A DNA stretch of 64,000 nucleotides from [Mycobacterium] fortunisiensis (lineage in GTDB: Bacteria; Actinomycetota; Actinomycetes; Mycobacteriales; Mycobacteriaceae), in the NCBI RefSeq assembly GCF_019050325.1, contig NZ_VOMB01000024.1, positions 62,001 through 126,000 on the forward strand, given 5' to 3'. A program made the translations under genes and the position numbers. Below are positions 8,803 through 17,697 of this stretch, in pieces; positions within the stretch are counted from its first letter, which is position 1; each line of letters begins with the position of its first letter. A model generated the notes under the pieces. It was not told where the DNA came from and did no database searches. It worked only from the letters and a program-made list of their open reading frames with translations.

Positions 8803-10475
8803 CGAGGCTCTCCGGAGGAAACTGGTTGTGCCACTTGACTGTCCGAAACCGACACGGTGGTGCCGCGGGCCACCGGGCCGAGCAGCAATTGGGTGGCCGC
8901 GCTGGCCGGCCGGCCGGTGGCGACGCTCAACGCTGCGCGTTCCTGCCGGCTCCCCACCGGACCCACGTTCCCTCCGAAGGAGGCCGGTGCCGCCTCGGCC
9001 GGCAGCAGCGGGCTCTGCGGTCCGGGCGGCGGACCGGCGCCAGGGGCGGGAGCCGATCCCGGCACCGAGGCGGCCGGCGGGGCGTTGGCCGGGCGGGGGG
9101 CCACCGGCGCCGGCGGCGACAACGGCACCGGCGGGGGTGGTGTCGGCCCCAGCGCCGGATTGGCCGTACCCGGTACCGGCGGCGACGGCGGCATCCAGGA
9201 CGGCAGCGGCGGATTGGGGTCGGCCAGGTTGGGGTTCGGGTTGACCAGCGGCGGCCCGACCGCCATCAGGTTGCCGCTCGGACCCACCACGGTGCCGGGC
9301 GGCGGTGCCAGATCAGCGGGCGGCTGATAGTTCTGCGGCAACAACACATCCGGCAGTGCCGGGCGCGTCGGCACCAGCGGGGCGGTGTAACAGCTGGGGC
9401 CCTTGAGCTCGCCGTACTGCGGGCAGTCCGCCCGGGTGTAGCTGTAGGACGGGGTGAACGACAGGTTCACCCGCATGTTGCCGAAATCGTGGTCGGGCAT
9501 CCAGACGTGCTCGAAGAACTTGTCCGAGAGCTGGTTGAGTTTGACGAACGCCGGCACCCAGTTCCCGGAGGACTGGGCCAATTCCCCTACCACCGGCGTC
9601 ATTTCGGTGGTGATCCGGACCAGCTGGTCGGAATGGTTGGCCAACGAGGTGTGGGTGGTGTCCATGGTGTTGATGCCGCCGTTGATCAGCGCGGTCAGCT
9701 GCGAGCGCTGCTCGACCAGGGTCTGCATCGGCTGCACGGCCTTGTGCAGGGTGTCGAGCAGATCCGGGGCGGTCTGCTGCAGACCACGGGTGGCGTCGAT
9801 CAGGGCCGACACGGTCGTCTGATCGGGATCGGTCGCCACGATCGAATCGAGCTGGTCGATCAGACGATTCAGCTGGGCACCGCTGTTGAGCAACTCGGTG
9901 CGGCGGTTCTCGGTCGCGGCGTTCACGGCGGCCAGGATGCCCACCGTCTTGTCCTCCCGCCCGCGCCCGGTGGCGGCCAGCACGTCACGCAACTTGCTGA
10001 TCGTGGTCTGGAACAGCACCGTGGGCAGCTCGGTGTCCTCGGGGATCTGGGCGCCGGCTGCGATCGGCGCTGCGGGACCATTTCCCGGGCCAGAAGCGCG
10101 GTCGACCAACTGCACCGACGACACCGCGAACACGTTGCTCGGTACCACGCGGGCGGTGACGGTGCTCGGAATCGACGCTGCGTACTCGGGTTTGAGATTG
10201 ATGTGGACGTAGTTGGGTTCGCCGTTGGCCGCCGGGACGACGTCGTCGACCATGCCCACCAGGACACCGTGGTACTTCACATCCGAGCGCTGCGGCAGGC
10301 CGTCACCGACGTTGATCAGGGCCGCCACCACCGGCACCCGGGCGTCCAGGCGACCGGTCGCCTTCACCAATAGCACCGTCGAAATCAGCGCTGCCACAAC
10401 GAGAACCGCCGCACCACAGCCCAGCAACTGGCGGTCTGTCGGGCCCCGGCCGTCGGTCTCCAGTGAGTTACCCAT
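8799..10475 (-). CDS. mceA: MCE family protein, MceA position, with long Pro-rich C-terminal tail
   Basis: At 558 residues this is the longest Mce protein of the operon and the first after the two permeases. It has a transmembrane helix at about 17-38, an MCE domain at about 45-130 (RSDVKYHGVLVGMVDDV core), the helical region to about residue 330, then roughly 130 residues dominated by Pro, Ala and Gly. The very end (LGPVARGTTVSVS) resembles the end of the MceA protein in the second operon (LGPLVRGTEVQVS), so the two are related despite different tails. The ATG at 10475 follows the yrbEB stop without a gap. Confidence 0.9.
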   Translation of the reverse strand: MGNSLETDGRGPTDRQLLGCGAAVLVVAALISTVLLVKATGRLDARVPVVAALINVGDGLPQRSDVKYHGVLVGMVDDVVPAANGEPNYVHINLKPEYAASIPSTVTARVVPSNVFAVSSVQLVDRASGPGNGPAAPIAAGAQIPEDTELPTVLFQTTISKLRDVLAATGRGREDKTVGILAAVNAATENRRTELLNSGAQLNRLIDQLDSIVATDPDQTTVSALIDATRGLQQTAPDLLDTLHKAVQPMQTLVEQRSQLTALINGGINTMDTTHTSLANHSDQLVRITTEMTPVVGELAQSSGNWVPAFVKLNQLSDKFFEHVWMPDHDFGNMRVNLSFTPSYSYTRADCPQYGELKGPSCYTAPLVPTRPALPDVLLPQNYQPPADLAPPPGTVVGPSGNLMAVGPPLVNPNPNLADPNPPLPSWMPPSPPVPGTANPALGPTPPPPVPLSPPAPVAPRPANAPPAASVPGSAPAPGAGPPPGPQSPLLPAEAAPASFGGNVGPVGSRQERAALSVATGRPASAATQLLLGPVARGTTVSVSDSQVAQPVSSGEPR

Positions 10476-11333
10476 CTAGCCGCCGAACCTCGCTCCGGAA
10501 TCGACCGTCCACAGCGCCATGGTGAGCAGCATGTTGACGATGATCACCACGGTGATGCTGGCCCGCATGGCGTGCCCGGCCGCCACCCCCACACCTACCG
10601 GCCCGCCCGAGGCGTAGAACCCGTAGTAGCACTGCACCGTCGAGGCGATCCACACGAAGATGACGGTCTTGAGCAGCGAGTAGAGGATGTCCTGACCGGA
10701 CAGCATCAGGGTGAAGTAGTGCAGGTACGAACCGGTGGAGCCGCCGCTGATCAGATACACCACGACCTGGGTGGTCAGATAGCTGACCGCCAGGCACAGG
10801 ACATACAGCGGGACCACCGCGACCACCGAGGCCATCAGCCGTGTGGTCACCAGATACGGGATCGGCCGGATGGCGATGGAATCGAGCGCATCGATCTCCT
10901 CGGCGATCCGCATCGAGCCCAGCTGTGCGGTGAACCGGCAGCCGGCCTGGGTGGCGAACGCCAGCGACGCGGCGATGGGGGCCAGTTCGCGGGTGTTCAC
11001 CAACGACGAGATGATCCCGGTCGCCGGACCGAGCCCGAGCAGGTCCAGGAAGTTGTAGCCCTCGATCCCGACGAGCGCACCCACCGTGATACCCAGCACC
11101 ACCGCCACACCGGCGGTGCCGCCGCCGACCACGAGCGAGCCGTTGCCCCAGGCGATGTCGGACAGCAGCCGGACGAACTCCCCGCGGTAGTGGCGCAGCG
11201 CAATCGGCACCGCCGCCAGCGCGCGGACGAAGAACACCATCATGTGGCCCAGCCGGATCACCGGCGTGGACGCGCGCCGGTAGAGCCGCACCCACGGGGC
11301 GAGCAGCGGGGGAACGAACGCGGACGCCGTCAT
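10476..11333 (-). CDS. yrbEB: MlaE/YrbE family permease, second subunit
   Basis: A 285-residue integral membrane protein with the MlaE permease domain: an N-terminal amphipathic segment, then about five to six hydrophobic helices. The family motif around SLAFATQAGCRFTAQLGSMR and EEIDALDSIAIRPIPYLV is plainly present. Together with YrbEA it forms the inner-membrane channel of the Mce lipid importer, which needs an ATPase (MceG) that is not encoded in this window. It starts one base after the yrbEA stop. Confidence 0.93.
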   Translation of the reverse strand: MTASAFVPPLLAPWVRLYRRASTPVIRLGHMMVFFVRALAAVPIALRHYRGEFVRLLSDIAWGNGSLVVGGGTAGVAVVLGITVGALVGIEGYNFLDLLGLGPATGIISSLVNTRELAPIAASLAFATQAGCRFTAQLGSMRIAEEIDALDSIAIRPIPYLVTTRLMASVVAVVPLYVLCLAVSYLTTQVVVYLISGGSTGSYLHYFTLMLSGQDILYSLLKTVIFVWIASTVQCYYGFYASGGPVGVGVAAGHAMRASITVVIIVNMLLTMALWTVDSGARFGG

Positions 11334-11334
11334 C

Positions 11335-12204
11335 TCACAGCCCCACCCGCGGGAACAACATGATGTACAGCTGGCTGATCGCGACGTTGACCACCATCAG
11401 CAACAGAATCGATTCCACCACCGCGGCGTTCACCGAGTTCGCCACGCCCGTCGGTCCACCCTTGGTGGACAAGCCCTTCTGGCAGGACACCACGGCCACG
11501 ATCGCGCCGAAGATCACCGCCTTCACCAGCGCCACGATCATGTCGCCGGTGGTGGCGAACGAGGCGAACGTCGCCACGAAGCTGCCGGGGGCACCGTTCT
11601 GGAAGTACACGTTGAACAGGAAGCTGGCCAGGAAGCCGACGAAACACACCACGCCGGTGAGCGCGACACCGATCATGATCGCGGCCGCGAACCGCGGCAC
11701 CACCAAACGCTGGATCACCGAGACGCCCATGACCTCCATGGCGTCGGTTTCCTCTCGCATGGTCCGCGAACCCAGGTCCGCGGTGATGGCCGAGCCGACC
11801 GCCGCGGCCATCAGCACGGCCGCCGTCAGCGACGCGGCCTGCCGGATCACCGCCAGGCCACTGGCCGCGCCGGCCAGCGACGTGGCACCGACCTGCCCGG
11901 CCAGCAAGGCGAACTGGATCGACAGCGTGACGCCGATGGGCAACGCCACCAGCACGGTGGGAACCACGGCGGTGCCCGCCATGAACGCACCCTGCCGGAC
12001 GAACTCCTGCCACTGGAAGCGGCCCGTCACCAGGTCGAGGAAGAGGATCTGGACGGTCCGGACTCCGAGCACGAATTGGTCACCGACGGTGGTGAGCGAC
12101 GCCAGCGGATGACGCCGGGCATAGCCGGTGGCCCAATTCTCGATGGCGTCGATTCCCCGTCCCGGTTCGACCCCATCAGACACGCTCTCGGGCGGCGCCG
12201 TCAT
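11335..12204 (-). CDS. yrbEA: MlaE/YrbE family permease, first subunit
   Basis: First gene of the minus-strand mce operon. The 289-residue membrane protein carries the MlaE signature (ITADLGSRTMREETDAMEVMGVSVIQ, given in parts: LGSRTMREE, DAMEVMGV). The N-terminal 25 residues (ESVSDGVEPGRG) are hydrophilic. The ATG at 12204 has a purine-rich run directly abutting it, so the start may be slightly different or the transcript may be leaderless. No regulator gene is adjacent to the operon. Confidence 0.92.
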   Translation of the reverse strand: MTAPPESVSDGVEPGRGIDAIENWATGYARRHPLASLTTVGDQFVLGVRTVQILFLDLVTGRFQWQEFVRQGAFMAGTAVVPTVLVALPIGVTLSIQFALLAGQVGATSLAGAASGLAVIRQAASLTAAVLMAAAVGSAITADLGSRTMREETDAMEVMGVSVIQRLVVPRFAAAIMIGVALTGVVCFVGFLASFLFNVYFQNGAPGSFVATFASFATTGDMIVALVKAVIFGAIVAVVSCQKGLSTKGGPTGVANSVNAAVVESILLLMVVNVAISQLYIMLFPRVGL

Positions 12205-12887
12205 CCTCTCTCATTAAGCCGAGCAGTCAACGTTCAATCCCTCCCCAGGCCGAGGCACGGCAGCCACGTTCGACCGGATAACTCGCAGTGGTTGGCACCG
12301 TAACGTCGGCACTCGCACCCCGTCAACGTTTTGCCGAATTCTCATTCACTTAGCGAGGTTGGCTCATCAGTTTCCACCAGATCCGCACCGCTGACCGGCA
12401 CTTCGCCGTGTCCATTCCGGTGCGCGGGCGCGCCTGTCTCACGTACCGTATAGACGGTAAAAGCAGTGCATTCCGGCCAAAACCAGCGTCACCAAGGTTG
12501 ACGCTGACGTCAGGACCTCGTCCGGGTCGTCCAGGGATTCGCGTCCCGCGGACGAACTCGCCACGAAATCCGTGTCCGGCATGCCCGTTAACTTTGCTGA
12601 TCGTGTCGAAACCCTGAAAGAAAGCCGCCGATGTTGTCCACGCCCGCTGCGCGGCGCCGCTGCGCAGCGCTGCACCGAAGTCTACTGACTACAAGCGATG
12701 TCAGTCGGGATTCGGGGCGACTGTTCACGAGGGGAACGGTCGGCCACCGCCACGGCCGACCGACCCGCCGCGGATTCCGGCGCCAGTCGGCGGTTTGCGC
12801 GAGCGCACGCGGGCACCGTCCCCGCCGGGGCGACCCAGTTCGCCAACATGGGCTCAGCTACCGCGTCTCGGCAATACCCTGATCGCC
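12205..12887. promoter_or_regulatory. 683-bp divergent intergenic region between mce operon 1 and gpsA
   Basis: No convincing gene is visible. It should hold the promoters for yrbEA (leftward) and gpsA (rightward). Two short symmetrical elements stand out: TACCGT-ATAG-ACGGTA at 12444-12459 and the 10-bp palindrome CTGACGTCAG at 12504-12513. Base composition between 12205 and 12620 is lower in G+C than the flanking genes. Confidence 0.5.
12444..12459. promoter_or_regulatory. Candidate operator, 6-bp inverted repeat with 4-bp spacer
   Basis: TACCGT and ACGGTA flank ATAG. The size fits a dimeric TetR- or GntR-type repressor site, and it lies about 240 bp upstream of the first mce operon. No regulator gene is adjacent, so assignment is by symmetry and position only. 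Confidence 0.35.
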
Positions 12888-13913
12888 ATGGCACCAGCGC
12901 AACGCGAACCCAACGTCGTCGTCCTCGGCGGCGGCTCCTGGGGCACCACCGTCGCCTCGATCTGCGCCCGGCGCGGGCCGACCCTGCAGTGGGTGCGCTC
13001 GGCGGAGACCGCCGAGGACATCAACGCGCGGCAGCGTAACTCGCGTTATCTGGGCAACGACGTCGCCCTGCCCGAAAACCTCAAGGCCACCACCGATTTC
13101 AGCGAAGCAGCGAACTGTGCCGATGTGATCGTGATGGGCGTCCCGTCGCACGGTTTCCGCGGGGTGCTCACCGAACTGGCCCGTGAACTGCGGCCGTGGG
13201 TCCCGGTGGTCTCCCTCGTCAAGGGCCTTGAGCAGGGCACCAACAAGCGGATGAGCCAGATCGTCGACGAAGTGCTGCCCGGGCACCCGGCCGGCATCCT
13301 GGCCGGGCCGAACATCGCCCGCGAGGTCGCCGAAGGCTACGCCGCGGCCGCTGTGCTGGCCATGCCCGATCAGCACCAGGCGGCCAAGCTCGCAGAACTG
13401 TTCCGCACCAAGCGGTTTCGCACCTACACCACCGACGACGTGGTGGGTGTCGAGATGGCCGGGGCGCTCAAGAACGTCTACGCCATCGCGGTCGGCATGG
13501 GCTACTCGCTGGGCATCGGGGAGAACACCCGCGCCATGGTGATGGCCCGGGCGGTCCGGGAGATGGCCAAGCTCGGCGAGGCCATGGGCGGGCAGCGCGA
13601 CACCTTCGCCGGGCTGGCCGGCATGGGAGATCTCATCGTCACCTGCACCAGCCAGCGCAGCCGCAACCGTCACGTCGGCGAGCAACTGGGTGCCGGCAAG
13701 AAGATCGAGGAGATCACCGCCTCGATGAACCAGGTCGCCGAGGGAGTCAAGGCGGCCAGCGTGATCATGGAGTTCGCCGACGGGTACGGCCTGCCCATGC
13801 CCATCGCCCGCGAGGTGGACGGGGTGATCAACCACGGCTGCACCGTGGAGGACGCCTACCGCGGCCTGGCGGCCGAGCAACCCGGCCACGAGGTGCACGG
13901 CTCGGGGTTCTGA
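12888..13913 (+). CDS. gpsA: NAD(P)-dependent glycerol-3-phosphate dehydrogenase
   Basis: The enzyme interconverts dihydroxyacetone phosphate and sn-glycerol 3-phosphate and so supplies the backbone of phospholipids and triacylglycerol; it is cytoplasmic. The 341-residue protein has the N-terminal Rossmann motif GGGSWGTT (14-21), SLVKGLE with the conserved Lys112, and the catalytic Lys195-Asn196 in GALKNVYAI, plus GDLIVTCTS. The ATG at 12888 is chosen because homologues begin just before the Rossmann strand; the frame is open further upstream into non-coding sequence. In M. tuberculosis the paralogue gpdA1 (Rv0564c) is next to htpX; here about 10 kb of other genes lies between. Confidence 0.95.
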   Translation: MAPAQREPNVVVLGGGSWGTTVASICARRGPTLQWVRSAETAEDINARQRNSRYLGNDVALPENLKATTDFSEAANCADVIVMGVPSHGFRGVLTELARELRPWVPVVSLVKGLEQGTNKRMSQIVDEVLPGHPAGILAGPNIAREVAEGYAAAAVLAMPDQHQAAKLAELFRTKRFRTYTTDDVVGVEMAGALKNVYAIAVGMGYSLGIGENTRAMVMARAVREMAKLGEAMGGQRDTFAGLAGMGDLIVTCTSQRSRNRHVGEQLGAGKKIEEITASMNQVAEGVKAASVIMEFADGYGLPMPIAREVDGVINHGCTVEDAYRGLAAEQPGHEVHGSGF

Positions 13914-13956
13914 ACCCCGGCCCTTGAAATCAACCTGATCGCAACCGGTCACCACA

Positions 13957-13990
13957 GCCGGCCGGTGGCGCATTGCCGCTATCGGCCGGC
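13957..13990 (+). terminator. Possible gpsA terminator
   Basis: GCCGGCCG (13957-13964) and CGGCCGGC (13983-13990) form an 8-bp stem 43 bp past the gpsA stop, and CTTTCT follows. The stem interior can also pair partly. Judged from sequence only. Confidence 0.4.
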
Positions 13991-14128
13991 CTTTCTGCAG
14001 TACAGCGCCGTGCCCAACTGGCGCAATGACATGGACGCGGCCGACCGCAGACCGAGCCGGACCGAGACCCTGTCGGTATCGCACTACCGTGACCGTCCGT
14101 GCATGTCAGCGGCACGAAGGGACTCGCG

Positions 14129-14158
14129 ATGGCAACCTCGCCACAGGTCGCACGATGA
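14129..14158 (+). CDS. Possible 9-residue leader peptide upstream of the ABC permease
   Basis: An ATG at 14129 is preceded by a good ribosome-binding site (GAAGGGA at 14116-14122, six bases of spacing) and opens a nine-codon frame (MATSPQVAR) whose TGA at 14156-14158 overlaps the permease ATG at 14155. The permease has only a weak site of its own, so the tiny frame could load ribosomes by translational coupling or act in attenuation. Unlike known actinobacterial sulfur-gene leaders it has no Cys run. Not proven to be translated. Confidence 0.4.
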   Translation: MATSPQVAR

Positions 14159-14976
14159 CCATTCTCAAGCCCCGCGCCACCCTGGCGGCGCGGCCCGCCC
14201 GGACAGCCGCTGCACCGTCCCGACACCTCCTCGCGCTCGCCGCACTACTGAGCCTGGTCGGTGTCGTGGTCGCCTGGGATCTGCTAGTCCGACTGGAGGT
14301 CTTCTCACCCACGCTGCTGCCCTCGCCGGGTGACGTCGCCGGCGCTGCCCGCGCGATGTACGTCGAAGGCACCCTGCTCGACGACGCCACGGCGAGCTTC
14401 CGCCGCGCACTCAGCGGCTTCCTGGTCGGCTCGGCCCTGGCGATCGTGGTGGGCACCCTCACCGGCCGCAGCCGAACCGCCCGGGTGCTCATGGAACCCA
14501 CCATCCAGGTCATCCGGCCGATCCCAGCGATTGCCCTGGTACCGCTGGCCATCCTGTGGTTCGGCATCGGCGAGGAATCCAAACTGTTCCTCACCAGTCT
14601 CGGCGTGTTCTTCCCGGTGTGGGTCAACACCCACACCGGCATTTCCTCGACCCGCGACGACTACCTGCGCGTGGCGGCCTGCCTCGGCGCTCCGCGGCAC
14701 CAGGTGTTCACCTCGGTGGTGCTGCCCGCGGCACTGCCCTTCATCCTGACCGGCCTGCGGCAGGGCATCGCCATGTCACTCATCCTGATCGTCGCCTCCG
14801 AGCAGGCCGGTGTCGCCGAGGGGCTGGGGTTCCGGCTCGACCAGGCCCGGCTGTTCAGCCAACCGGACCGGCTGTTCGCCTGCCTCGTCGCGCTCGGACT
14901 CGTCGGCGCGCTGGCCGACCAGCTGTTCCACCGCGCCACCCGAGCGCTGGTCCGCTGGGCCAAGGAACAGGCATGA
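14155..14976 (+). CDS. ABC transporter permease, SsuC/TauC type
   Basis: A 273-residue membrane protein with the BPD_transp_1 fold: helices at about 21-45, 85-110 and further pairs, with the EAA-like coupling loop in the middle (RVAACLGAPRHQVFTSVVLP). It follows the sulfonate/nitrate/taurine pattern, including PSPGDV near the N-terminus. The start is ATG 14155, coupled to the leader frame; the longer open frame upstream has no good start. It is the first of four genes linked by 4-bp overlaps: permease, ATPase, binding lipoprotein and an asparaginase-family enzyme. Confidence 0.9.
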   Translation: MTILKPRATLAARPARTAAAPSRHLLALAALLSLVGVVVAWDLLVRLEVFSPTLLPSPGDVAGAARAMYVEGTLLDDATASFRRALSGFLVGSALAIVVGTLTGRSRTARVLMEPTIQVIRPIPAIALVPLAILWFGIGEESKLFLTSLGVFFPVWVNTHTGISSTRDDYLRVAACLGAPRHQVFTSVVLPAALPFILTGLRQGIAMSLILIVASEQAGVAEGLGFRLDQARLFSQPDRLFACLVALGLVGALADQLFHRATRALVRWAKEQA

Positions 14977-15764
14977 CGGCCGCCGGGATCACCGCGGCCG
15001 GGATCAGCGTCGAATATCCCGGTGGCAAAACGGTTCTCGACCGGCTCGATCTGACGGTGCCGGCCGGATCCTTCCACGCACTGTTGGGCCCGTCGGGGTG
15101 CGGCAAGTCCACCCTGCTCAACTGCATGGCCGGCTTTGTCCGCCCGTCCACCGGCCACGTCTCGTTCAACGGTGCCCGGATCACCGGGCCGAGCCGCGAA
15201 CGCGGCGTGGTCTTCCAACGCGACGTGCTGTTCCCCTGGGCGACCGTCAGCGGCAACATCAGGTTCGCCTTGCGCGCCGCGAAAGTTCCTCGCGCCCAAC
15301 GACGTGATCGGATTGCGGAGTTGCTCGACGCGGTCGAGCTACCTGCCGAGGTGGCCACCAAACTACCTCACGAACTCTCCGGCGGCATGCGCCAACGCGT
15401 CGGCATCGCCCGGGCGCTGGCCAACAGCCCGCAGGTATTGCTGATGGACGAACCGTTCGGCGCACTAGATGCGTTGACCCGCATGCAGATGCAGGACCTC
15501 GCCATCAACCTCTGGGAAAAGACCAGCACCACCATCGTTTTCGTCACGCACGACGTGGACGAGGCGATCCGTATCGCCTCGTCCATCGTCATCATGGGCT
15601 CCGGCGGCACCATCGTCGACCAGCTCGACAATCCCCTGCCCCGACCACGGCCCGCAGACCGCGTCGCCGAGTTCAGCGGATACGCCCAGCTACGGCGGCG
15701 CCTGCACGCCCGGCTCCGCCCCGACCCGGGCCCGATCACCGAACCGACTGGAGACCACACGTGA
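14973..15764 (+). CDS. ABC transporter ATP-binding protein, SsuB/TauB type
   Basis: A 263-residue ATPase complete with Walker A (GPSGCGKST at 39-47), Q-loop (FQRDVLFPW), signature (LSGGMRQR), Walker B (VLLMDEPFGALD) and the H-loop His in VTHDVDEA. It energises the permease encoded by the overlapping gene (ATGA junction at 14973-14976). The subfamily points to uptake of sulfonates, taurine, nitrate or aliphatic amides; nothing in the ATPase itself narrows it further. Confidence 0.93.
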   Translation: MTAAGITAAGISVEYPGGKTVLDRLDLTVPAGSFHALLGPSGCGKSTLLNCMAGFVRPSTGHVSFNGARITGPSRERGVVFQRDVLFPWATVSGNIRFALRAAKVPRAQRRDRIAELLDAVELPAEVATKLPHELSGGMRQRVGIARALANSPQVLLMDEPFGALDALTRMQMQDLAINLWEKTSTTIVFVTHDVDEAIRIASSIVIMGSGGTIVDQLDNPLPRPRPADRVAEFSGYAQLRRRLHARLRPDPGPITEPTGDHT

Positions 15765-16726
15765 AACTACGACCGATCGCCACCGCAGCCGCCGTGATGT
15801 TAACCGTGGCCGGCGCGCTCACCGGATGCGGCGGCGGCACCGATGCTGCGCAGCAGCCACTGACCGTCGGCTGGGTCGTCGACCCGAGCTGGTCACAGGT
15901 GCCGGTGGCGCAGGACCTCGGCTACCTCGAGGACACCGGACTCACGGTCAAGGTGGTGCCCTTCCCGACCGGCGCTGCAGCACTGGAAGCGCTGGCCGGC
16001 GGCGCGATCGACGTCTCCAACGGCGGTGACGTGCCAACCTCGGCCGCCGCGCTGAAAAATCCCGACCTACGGATCATCGCGGATGGCGCCCGCTGGACCG
16101 AAGGCCGCTTCGTCGCGCGAAGATCAGCTGGTATCAACACAATCTCCGACCTCGCCGGACGCAAGGTCGCGGTGCCGCTCGGCAGCAGCGCACACTACTT
16201 CGCCAGCAGCTTCCTGGCCGAGGCGCATGTCGACGCCGAACTGATCCAGACCGGCCCATCCGAAATCGTCACCGCGATCGCCAATCACGATGTGGACGTC
16301 GTGGCGGTGTTCCAACCCGTGATCGCCAAGGTGCTCGACGCGCTCGGGGACGACGCGATCGAACTGCAGGGCAGCAACAAATACCAGCAGCACAGCTTCT
16401 ACCTGACCAATGCCGACACCTTGGCTGCCCGCGAGCCGGCACTGGAGCAGTTCGTGGCCGCCGTCCGCAAAGCCGATACGCCACTGACCGAGCGGGATCC
16501 GGCAGCCCTGGCCGCGGTCGCCAAGGCGACCGGCCTCGAGCAGCGGGCGATCGCCGACGTCGTCGGAGAATTCGACTTCACCACCCGGCTCGGCCCCGAA
16601 CTCGCCGGCGACCTCGCCGACCGCGCCCGCTGGGCCCAGAGCATCGGGCGCATCCCCAAGGATGCACCGATCCCCGACTACAACACACTGATCGTGACCA
16701 CACCGCTGGACGGCGCCGACCGATGA
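15761..16726 (+). CDS. ABC transporter substrate-binding lipoprotein, SsuA/TauA-like
   Basis: Begins with GTG at 15761, overlapping the ATPase stop by 4 bp. The 321-residue protein has a lipobox (GALTGC, Cys about residue 24) followed by the NMT1/TauA fold: GWVVDPSWSQVPVAQDLGY at the start of the mature part and DLAGRKVAVPLGSSAHYF at the lobe crossover. It is shorter than and different from the binding protein at 294-1352. The partner enzyme downstream (asparaginase family) suggests the ligand may carry an amide, but that is inference. Confidence 0.9.
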   Translation: MKLRPIATAAAVMLTVAGALTGCGGGTDAAQQPLTVGWVVDPSWSQVPVAQDLGYLEDTGLTVKVVPFPTGAAALEALAGGAIDVSNGGDVPTSAAALKNPDLRIIADGARWTEGRFVARRSAGINTISDLAGRKVAVPLGSSAHYFASSFLAEAHVDAELIQTGPSEIVTAIANHDVDVVAVFQPVIAKVLDALGDDAIELQGSNKYQQHSFYLTNADTLAAREPALEQFVAAVRKADTPLTERDPAALAAVAKATGLEQRAIADVVGEFDFTTRLGPELAGDLADRARWAQSIGRIPKDAPIPDYNTLIVTTPLDGADR

Positions 16727-17697
16727 GCGACATCCGGCTGATCGGTCTCGGCGGCACCATATCGATGCACGAAACCGCCTCCGGGGCAGTGCCTTTCACC
16801 GATGCCGCCGCGCTCGCACAACGCGTCGACGGATTCGGCGGTGCCGAAGATCTCGCGCTCATCGGCGGCTCGGAAGTCGATTTCGGACTGCTGGAGCGGC
16901 TCGTGGCACGCATCGGCGCGCTCGTCGCTGAAGGCGTCGGCGGTGTCGTGATCACCACCGGCACCGATTCGATCGAAGAGGTGTCGACCTGGCTGGCCTA
17001 CCGCAACCGGTGGCCGGTTCCAGTCGTCGTCACCGGCTCGATGATCACCGGGGGTCGACCCGACAGCGACGGGACCGCCAACCTCGCGGACGCACTGACC
17101 GTCGCCACCTCCGGAATCAGCGCCGACCCGGTCGTGGTTTTCTCCGGACAGGTCTTCGCCGCGCGCGAAGTGCTCAAGGTGTCCGGGGTGGCCCGCGACG
17201 CCTTCGACGCACCCGGCCGCGGACCGATCGCCGTGGTGGGTGGTGGTGAAATCGATTGGTTCCGAAACATCCCTCGCGGCAACGCCTATGGCGCGCCGGC
17301 CGCGCCGATCGCACCCGTCCCCGTCATCGTCGCCGCACTGGGCGATGACGGAGCGGTGTTGCGGTACGCGGGTGCAGGACAACCGGCCGTCGTGATCGCC
17401 GCCAACGGGGCCGGCAACCTGCCGCCCGGCCAGGCCGCCGCCGCGTGCGAGCTGCTCTCGGACGGAACGCTTGTCGTCATCACGACCCGCGCACCGGACG
17501 CCCGGGTCGCGCCGCGCTACGGCTACCCCGGCGGCGTCGCAACCCTGACCGCGGCCGGCGCCTCGCTGGCACCGGGCTTGTCACCACATCGGGCCCGCCT
17601 GCTGATGTCACTCGGCGTCGCCCAGGGCCGCGACCGAGCCGGCCTACAACGATTGCTCGACCTCGAAACCGCCCCGGCGAGCCTCAGCCGATCGTGA
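16723..17697 (+). CDS. Asparaginase-family amidohydrolase (L-asparaginase type)
   Basis: The 324-residue protein has both catalytic threonine signatures of the asparaginase/glutaminase family: GLGGTISM near the N-terminus (Thr12) and ITTGTDSIEE (Thr81-Asp82). The stretch VTGSMITGGRPDSDG replaces the usual Lys-containing segment of bacterial type II enzymes. No signal peptide is visible, so it is probably cytoplasmic. Its ATG overlaps the binding-protein stop by 4 bp, making it the fourth coupled gene of the transporter operon; it probably hydrolyses an imported amide, not necessarily asparagine. The 3' end overlaps the convergent gene at 17684 by 14 bp. Confidence 0.87.
   Translation: MSDIRLIGLGGTISMHETASGAVPFTDAAALAQRVDGFGGAEDLALIGGSEVDFGLLERLVARIGALVAEGVGGVVITTGTDSIEEVSTWLAYRNRWPVPVVVTGSMITGGRPDSDGTANLADALTVATSGISADPVVVFSGQVFAAREVLKVSGVARDAFDAPGRGPIAVVGGGEIDWFRNIPRGNAYGAPAAPIAPVPVIVAALGDDGAVLRYAGAGQPAVVIAANGAGNLPPGQAAAACELLSDGTLVVITTRAPDARVAPRYGYPGGVATLTAAGASLAPGLSPHRARLLMSLGVAQGRDRAGLQRLLDLETAPASLSRS

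Noticed and set aside
12439..12675. 78-residue minus-strand frame in the gap upstream of mce operon 1
   Set aside because: No ribosome-binding site, mixed composition and no family resemblance. It overlaps the candidate operator; likely chance.
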